From: an uncultured Collinsella sp.
GTDB taxonomy: Bacteria > Actinomycetota > Coriobacteriia > Coriobacteriales > Coriobacteriaceae
Direction: 5' to 3'
Length of the DNA: 9,692 nt
NCBI GenBank assembly: GCA_900547125.1
Contig: URFU01000084.1
Coordinates: forward strand, 1-9,692
Shown: positions 6,476 to 9,692 of the stretch, one piece after another
How the letters are laid out: every line of letters starts with the position of its first letter
Numbering within the stretch: position 1 is the first letter of the stretch
Translations under genes and position numbers: made by a program
Notes under the pieces: model-generated
The model's input: only the letters and a program-made list of their open reading frames with translations
Told to the model about the DNA's origin: nothing
Databases searched by the model: none

Positions 6476-9301
6476 TTATGCCTCACCTCCTTTAGAGTGC
6501 TTACCAAGTGGGGTGGTGTCCCCGCCGTTTCCGCTTACGTTGTCAACGCCGTCGGCATCTTGAGCCTTACGATGCGCACCGATATGCGGCAGACGGCTCG
6601 TGGGCTGTTCGCTGTCCTTGGTGCCCCGCTCGCTGGCATTGAGACCAAACATGCGACGGGCAGCAGGGATGGCAGCCGTGTGCTCGCGCATCTCGCGGCG
6701 AAGGTCCTCGTCCGAAAGCGCCGAGATACGCATCTGGGTATTGAGGCTCGCACGGATGTACTCGATGTTGATGAGCCAGCCACAGATGGCGATAACCGAA
6801 ATGATCCAGATAACGAGCAGGATGATCTTGCCGTTATTGTCGATATCGAGCACCGTCGAAAGCACAAAGAGCAGAACCTGCACGCCTACCACGGCGGCAA
6901 AACCGCCCTTGATGTAGTACGGGTAGCGATGCTCAAACGCCACGGCATGATCGAGCAACTCGCGACGGTACGAATCCGAATCGAGCATGACGCGCATGGC
7001 CGTGCGCAGCGAATAGCGCTGGCGCGGCAGGTCGTTGGACTCGCAGATCATGAGCCCCGTCGTGGAAAGCTGTTTATCAAAGAGCAGGTTGAGGTTGAGC
7101 AGCAACGGGCGCAGCTGCAGACCGATAAAGAGCGCCACGATCAGGAACACGCCCAGGATGCACAGGTTGAACAGGTAGTTGAACGAATACATGCCACCGA
7201 CGGTCTCGCGCAGCAGGTTGATGCCATAGGTGAAGGGCAGCAGCGGATGCAGCCATTGGAAGAAGCCGGGCATCATCTCGATGGGATACATGCCCGACGA
7301 GCCGGGGATCTGCACAATGACGAGGATGACGCCAATGGCTTTACCGATATGCTTAAAGGTGGTGGACAGCGCATAGATGATGTTGACGTAAGTGAACGAG
7401 ATAGCGATGCCGCCCAGCACAAAGAGCAGCGGATTGACGCACTGAACGCCAATGACCAGGTCGCCCACCGTAACGATAATGGCCTGGAACGCACCCAGGA
7501 TCACCATCAGCAGCCAGCGGCCAAAGTAGCCCTGACGCGCCGTAAAGCTACCGATGCCCTCGCGGTCGACCTCGAGCTTGTAGATAGCGATGAGCACATA
7601 GCCGCCTACCCACAGCGCCAGATTGGTGTAGAAGGGCGCGATGCCCGAGCCAAAGCTCTTGACCGGATAGATTGACTTGGACGTCAGCTCAACCGGAGAT
7701 GCCATGAAATCTGCCACGTCATTGACGTCGACGTCCATGAGGTCGGCTAACTCGCCCATAGACTCAGAGGTCTGCAGCGCCGCAATGTCATTAGCGGCGG
7801 TCGCGAGCTTGTCCTGTACCTTGGCAAGGGAGGCATCGGTTTGGGACAGCGTGGTCTTTGCCTGCTTGAGCGTGGCGTCGAGCTGCGCCAGCGTGCCGCG
7901 CGCATTTGCAAGTGTAGGTGTCATACCCGAGACGATACCGGTCAGGTCGCCCGAAACGGCAGCAAAAGAGTCGAGCGCGCTCGAGGCCTTCGGCAGCGCG
8001 TTTTGGCCCAAGTCCGTCTGGGCTTGGCCAAGGTTGGTCGCACCGGTATGAATTGCGTTATTGATAGCGTCACTGGCACCCGAAACAGCCGCTGCGTCAT
8101 TCGCCATGGCGCTCGACTGCGCGGACAGACCGTCCTTGATGCTCTGAAGCTTTTCATTCTGCTCTCGAAGCAAATCGATGGTCGATACAATGCGCGCGTC
8201 AATTTCCTCGGAACCTGTCGACGTGTCATTGGCGAGAATCTCCAAGTGCCCGATAACGGCCTTATTGTGGTCGATCGTCGCTTGAAGAGACTCGAGCGAG
8301 TTGTCGATACGGGTGGTCGTAGATGTGACCGCGCCCGTCAGCTTGCCGATGGCAGCGTTCGCAGAGGCCGACGTCTTGGTGAGCGCAAGGCTGCCTTCCG
8401 AGAGCGCCTTGGAGAGCGAGGTGATGGAGTTGCCCGCCGTGGTGCGAGCTTCGCTCAGCAGGTCGTTGCCCTGGGAGATCGCCTGTGTCAGCGACGGTGC
8501 CTGGCCTTGCAAGCCGGCAAGTGCCGCATCAGCCGAGGCGATAGCGCCACTCGTCTTATCAATGGCGGCATTCATATCGCCAATCGAATCGCGCACCTCG
8601 CCCAAGGTGTCGGACGCCTCGGACACCGAACTTGCCAGCGAGTCCTGAGTCTGGGTTGCCTTGTCCTTTAAATCGACACCGGCATCCTTGGCGATACCGG
8701 CAACAGTCTTGCCTACCGTAGAGACAAATTCCGAGTTGATCTGCTCCTCGATGGTGTTTGCACCGGTATCGGTAACCTTGGGCGCAATGGCGCTCTTCTT
8801 CTCATTGACGTAGTACGTGAGCTTGGGCTGATGGTAGTTGCCGTCGAGCATCGAAACCAGGTTATCCGAGAAGTTCTTGGGAATCACGATAGCGGCATAG
8901 TACTCGCCGCTCTCGACGCCCTCCTTGGCATCGGCCGTCGAGTCGACGAACGTCCAGCCCAACTGATGATTCTCCTTGAGCTGGTCGACCACTTTGTCGC
9001 CAGCGTTGAGCTCACCCACCAAGTCGTTTTGGGTGCCTCGATCGTTGTTGGCGATAGCAATCTTGATGCCTTGGGTGTTTCCATACGGATCCCAGTTTGC
9101 CACGATGTTATACCAGGCATACAGCGAGGGAATAACGCACACGCCTAGGGTAACCACCAGGGCGACGGGGTTCACAAGCAGTCGCTTAATGTCGCGCTTA
9201 AATATCGCAAAGGACACCTTTGCATTGGATAGTTTGCTGCCGAGACTCACGCTTGGACCATCCATCCTGTCGTTAAATCGAATCGTACTATCGACAACCA
9301 T
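6476..9301 (-). CDS. YhgE/Pip-family membrane protein 1 with extra C-terminal membrane module, 941 aa
   Basis: Paralog of the downstream gene. A 40-residue polar N-terminal tail precedes TM1 (about 43-64) and the signature LYAWYNIVANWDPYGNTQG (60-78). Then come the extracellular part with AAIVIPKNFS (136-145), a long Ser/Ala/Thr-rich coiled-coil region (about 205-515), and the ABC-2-like TM bundle (about 553-730) with APFYTNLALWVGG and IPGSSGMYPIEM. Unlike its partner it continues for another 200 residues: a cytosolic linker, two TMs (about 800-818 and 826-845) and a polar tail ending with Gly/Asp/Lys-rich sequence. The start is uncertain. ATG 9301 is the first ATG after an in-frame stop but has no clear Shine-Dalgarno; ATG 9265 has only AGG directly in front. 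Candidate promoters and an inverted repeat lie upstream. Confidence 0.93.
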   Translation of the reverse strand: MVVDSTIRFNDRMDGPSVSLGSKLSNAKVSFAIFKRDIKRLLVNPVALVVTLGVCVIPSLYAWYNIVANWDPYGNTQGIKIAIANNDRGTQNDLVGELNAGDKVVDQLKENHQLGWTFVDSTADAKEGVESGEYYAAIVIPKNFSDNLVSMLDGNYHQPKLTYYVNEKKSAIAPKVTDTGANTIEEQINSEFVSTVGKTVAGIAKDAGVDLKDKATQTQDSLASSVSEASDTLGEVRDSIGDMNAAIDKTSGAIASADAALAGLQGQAPSLTQAISQGNDLLSEARTTAGNSITSLSKALSEGSLALTKTSASANAAIGKLTGAVTSTTTRIDNSLESLQATIDHNKAVIGHLEILANDTSTGSEEIDARIVSTIDLLREQNEKLQSIKDGLSAQSSAMANDAAAVSGASDAINNAIHTGATNLGQAQTDLGQNALPKASSALDSFAAVSGDLTGIVSGMTPTLANARGTLAQLDATLKQAKTTLSQTDASLAKVQDKLATAANDIAALQTSESMGELADLMDVDVNDVADFMASPVELTSKSIYPVKSFGSGIAPFYTNLALWVGGYVLIAIYKLEVDREGIGSFTARQGYFGRWLLMVILGAFQAIIVTVGDLVIGVQCVNPLLFVLGGIAISFTYVNIIYALSTTFKHIGKAIGVILVIVQIPGSSGMYPIEMMPGFFQWLHPLLPFTYGINLLRETVGGMYSFNYLFNLCILGVFLIVALFIGLQLRPLLLNLNLLFDKQLSTTGLMICESNDLPRQRYSLRTAMRVMLDSDSYRRELLDHAVAFEHRYPYYIKGGFAAVVGVQVLLFVLSTVLDIDNNGKIILLVIWIISVIAICGWLINIEYIRASLNTQMRISALSDEDLRREMREHTAAIPAARRMFGLNASERGTKDSEQPTSRLPHIGAHRKAQDADGVDNVSGNGGDTTPLGKHSKGGEA
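6481..6493 (-). promoter_or_regulatory. Very strong ribosome binding site for Pip 2, inside the Pip 1 coding end
   Basis: On the minus strand AAAGGAGGTGAGG lies in the last codons of Pip 1. Its first 11 bases fully complement the 16S 3' end. The spacing from GGAGGTG to the ATG is eight bases. It shows that the second gene can be translated at a high level by itself or by re-initiation. Confidence 0.9.
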
Positions 9302-9356
9302 TGTAGTAGGCGCTTTAACGTCTCAAAGCACAATGGTGTTGAGTTTTGCGGGTAGC

Positions 9357-9419
9357 AATATACTACGAAGATGAGTTAACGTACAGATGTACAGTATCCT
9401 AAATTTCAGCAGGTCACAA
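9357..9419 (-). promoter_or_regulatory. Candidate promoter(s) of the Pip operon
   Basis: Two overlapping minus-strand candidates are seen. The first has TATATT (9362-9357, five of six to the -10 consensus) with a weak -35 TGTACG (9385-9380) at 17 bases. The second has TTGTGA (9419-9414) and TACTGT (9396-9391), also with 17-base spacing but a poor -10. The first would give a leader of about 50 bases to ATG 9301. Confidence 0.4.
9381..9392. promoter_or_regulatory. GTACA-GA-TGTAC inverted repeat, candidate operator of the Pip operon
   Basis: A perfect 5-bp inverted repeat with a 2-base centre overlaps the -35 position of one candidate Pip promoter and the downstream edge of the -10 of the other. 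A repressor dimer here would block either. YhgE/Pip genes are often seen beside TetR-type regulators, but no regulator gene is present in this window. Confidence 0.4.
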
Positions 9420-9450
9420 AACCACAACCCGCACAAATTAGCAATTCAAA

Positions 9451-9506
9451 TAGTCATCGGGGACGTTCTTAAACGACTGGTCAAACAAGAACGCCCCCAA
9501 CGACTA
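9451..9506. repeat. 56-bp imperfect palindrome, REP-like, with GGGGACG end
   Basis: GGGGACGTTCTT (9459-9470) pairs with AAGAACGCCCCC (9487-9498) with one A/C mismatch. TAGTC (9451-9455) pairs with GACTA (9502-9506) on the same centre (9478.5), and GAC/GTC pair again inside the 16-base loop. The GGGGACG end recalls the 91-152 element and REP-type repeats. No T-run follows. It lies between the Pip promoter area and the 9521 repeat. Confidence 0.7.
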
Positions 9507-9520
9507 GTTTGGACCACGGT

Positions 9521-9544
9521 AACATCGATGTTTTAGCAATGCCA
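9521..9544. repeat. 24-bp repeat, copy B, with perfect 12-bp palindrome
   Basis: AACATCGATGTT (9521-9532) is a perfect palindrome with a central CG, the form of many helix-turn-helix operators such as LacI-type sites. The 24-base stretch matches 4252-4275 at 20 positions. It lies 220 bases upstream of the Pip operon and five bases from the hairpin at 9549. Confidence 0.5.
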
Positions 9545-9548
9545 GCGA

Positions 9549-9648
9549 GCGGGCGCCAGAGCGAACAAATTGGCATGAAAAGAGGACGGCATAGACCTTC
9601 TGGTCATGCCGTCCTCTTTGAATGACAAGTTGTCGCTCTGGCGCCCGC
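9549..9648. repeat. 100-bp hairpin element, copy 2 of a two-copy family
   Basis: Outer arms GCGGGCGCCAGAGCGA (9549-9564) and its exact reverse complement (9633-9648) enclose a second stem: 14 bp from AAAGAGGACGGCAT (9579-9592) with 9606-9619, then a bulged A at 9593, then GACC/GGTC around a TTCT loop. Most of the bases between the stems also pair. Core, bulge and loop match the element at 1607-1696. On the minus strand CTCTTTTC follows the core, and on the plus strand CTCTTT follows it, so the core may act as a two-way terminator for a gene beyond the right edge. Confidence 0.75.
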
Positions 9649-9692
9649 GCAGCGTCGACAGGTACGCCGGTAGGTAGAACGGCCGACCTGAG

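Noticed and set aside
5576..7675. 699-codon open frame on the plus strand, antisense to both Pip genes
   Set aside because: It mirrors the two well-supported minus-strand genes and their junction. Its product is rich in His, Arg, Asp and Gln with no domain or membrane pattern, as expected for the complement of GC-biased codons.
4286..9301. Type VII secretion locus based on EsaA-like Pip proteins
   Set aside because: No WXG100, EssC-type ATPase, EssB or LXG toxin gene is present. Family membership alone does not support a secretion system.
9507..9692. Two minus-strand frames open from the right edge into the 9549-9648 hairpin
   Set aside because: Two of the three minus-strand frames run open for 150 bases or more, because the hairpin is GC-rich and lacks stops. 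Neither shows a recognisable protein end, so no partial gene is called.

Overview
The window looks like a chromosomal segment of a high-GC Gram-positive gut actinobacterium, most likely of the Coriobacteriia (Collinsella-like). The evidence is the GC-rich coding sequence, the Shine-Dalgarno starts, the tandem pair of large YhgE/Pip membrane proteins, and intergenic spaces full of palindromes. The genus is an inference from gene style and cannot be proved from this sequence. All five complete genes are on the minus strand, so transcription runs from the right edge to the left.

Layout in order of transcription. Positions 9302-9692 hold no convincing gene but contain a run of palindromic elements: a 100-bp hairpin, a perfect 12-bp palindrome, a 56-bp REP-like palindrome, and a candidate promoter/operator. 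Next come two paralogous YhgE/Pip ('phage infection protein') genes of 941 and 729 codons. The TAA of the first directly abuts the ATG of the second, and a perfect ribosome binding site for the second lies inside the first. A terminator-like hairpin follows (4157-4189). Then come a 10-TM EamA/DMT-type transporter with its own terminator (3064-3089), an M20D-type metallo-amidohydrolase, and a 12-TM MFS transporter of the OFA/MCT-like type. The last two may be co-transcribed through a 90-bp imperfect hairpin that overlaps the stop codon of the amidohydrolase gene. Beyond the MFS gene are two long inverted repeats (162-229 and 91-152), and possibly the first four codons of another gene at the left edge.

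Working model: the Pip pair forms one translationally coupled operon for cell-envelope proteins, with long coiled-coil extracellular parts between an N-terminal TM and an ABC-2-like membrane bundle. The M20D enzyme and MFS carrier are a plausible pair for importing or exporting and hydrolysing N-acyl amino acids or related carboxylates. Substrates cannot be read from the sequence.

The most unusual content is non-coding. Two copies of one hairpin family (1607-1696 and 9549-9648) share a core with a conserved bulged A. A 62-bp perfectly centred palindrome carries a second palindrome in its loop (91-152). A second REP-like palindrome has the same GGGGACG ends (9451-9506). A 24-bp near-repeat is found just outside both ends of the Pip operon in the same orientation. 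No CRISPR array, tRNA, rRNA, transposase or phage gene was seen.
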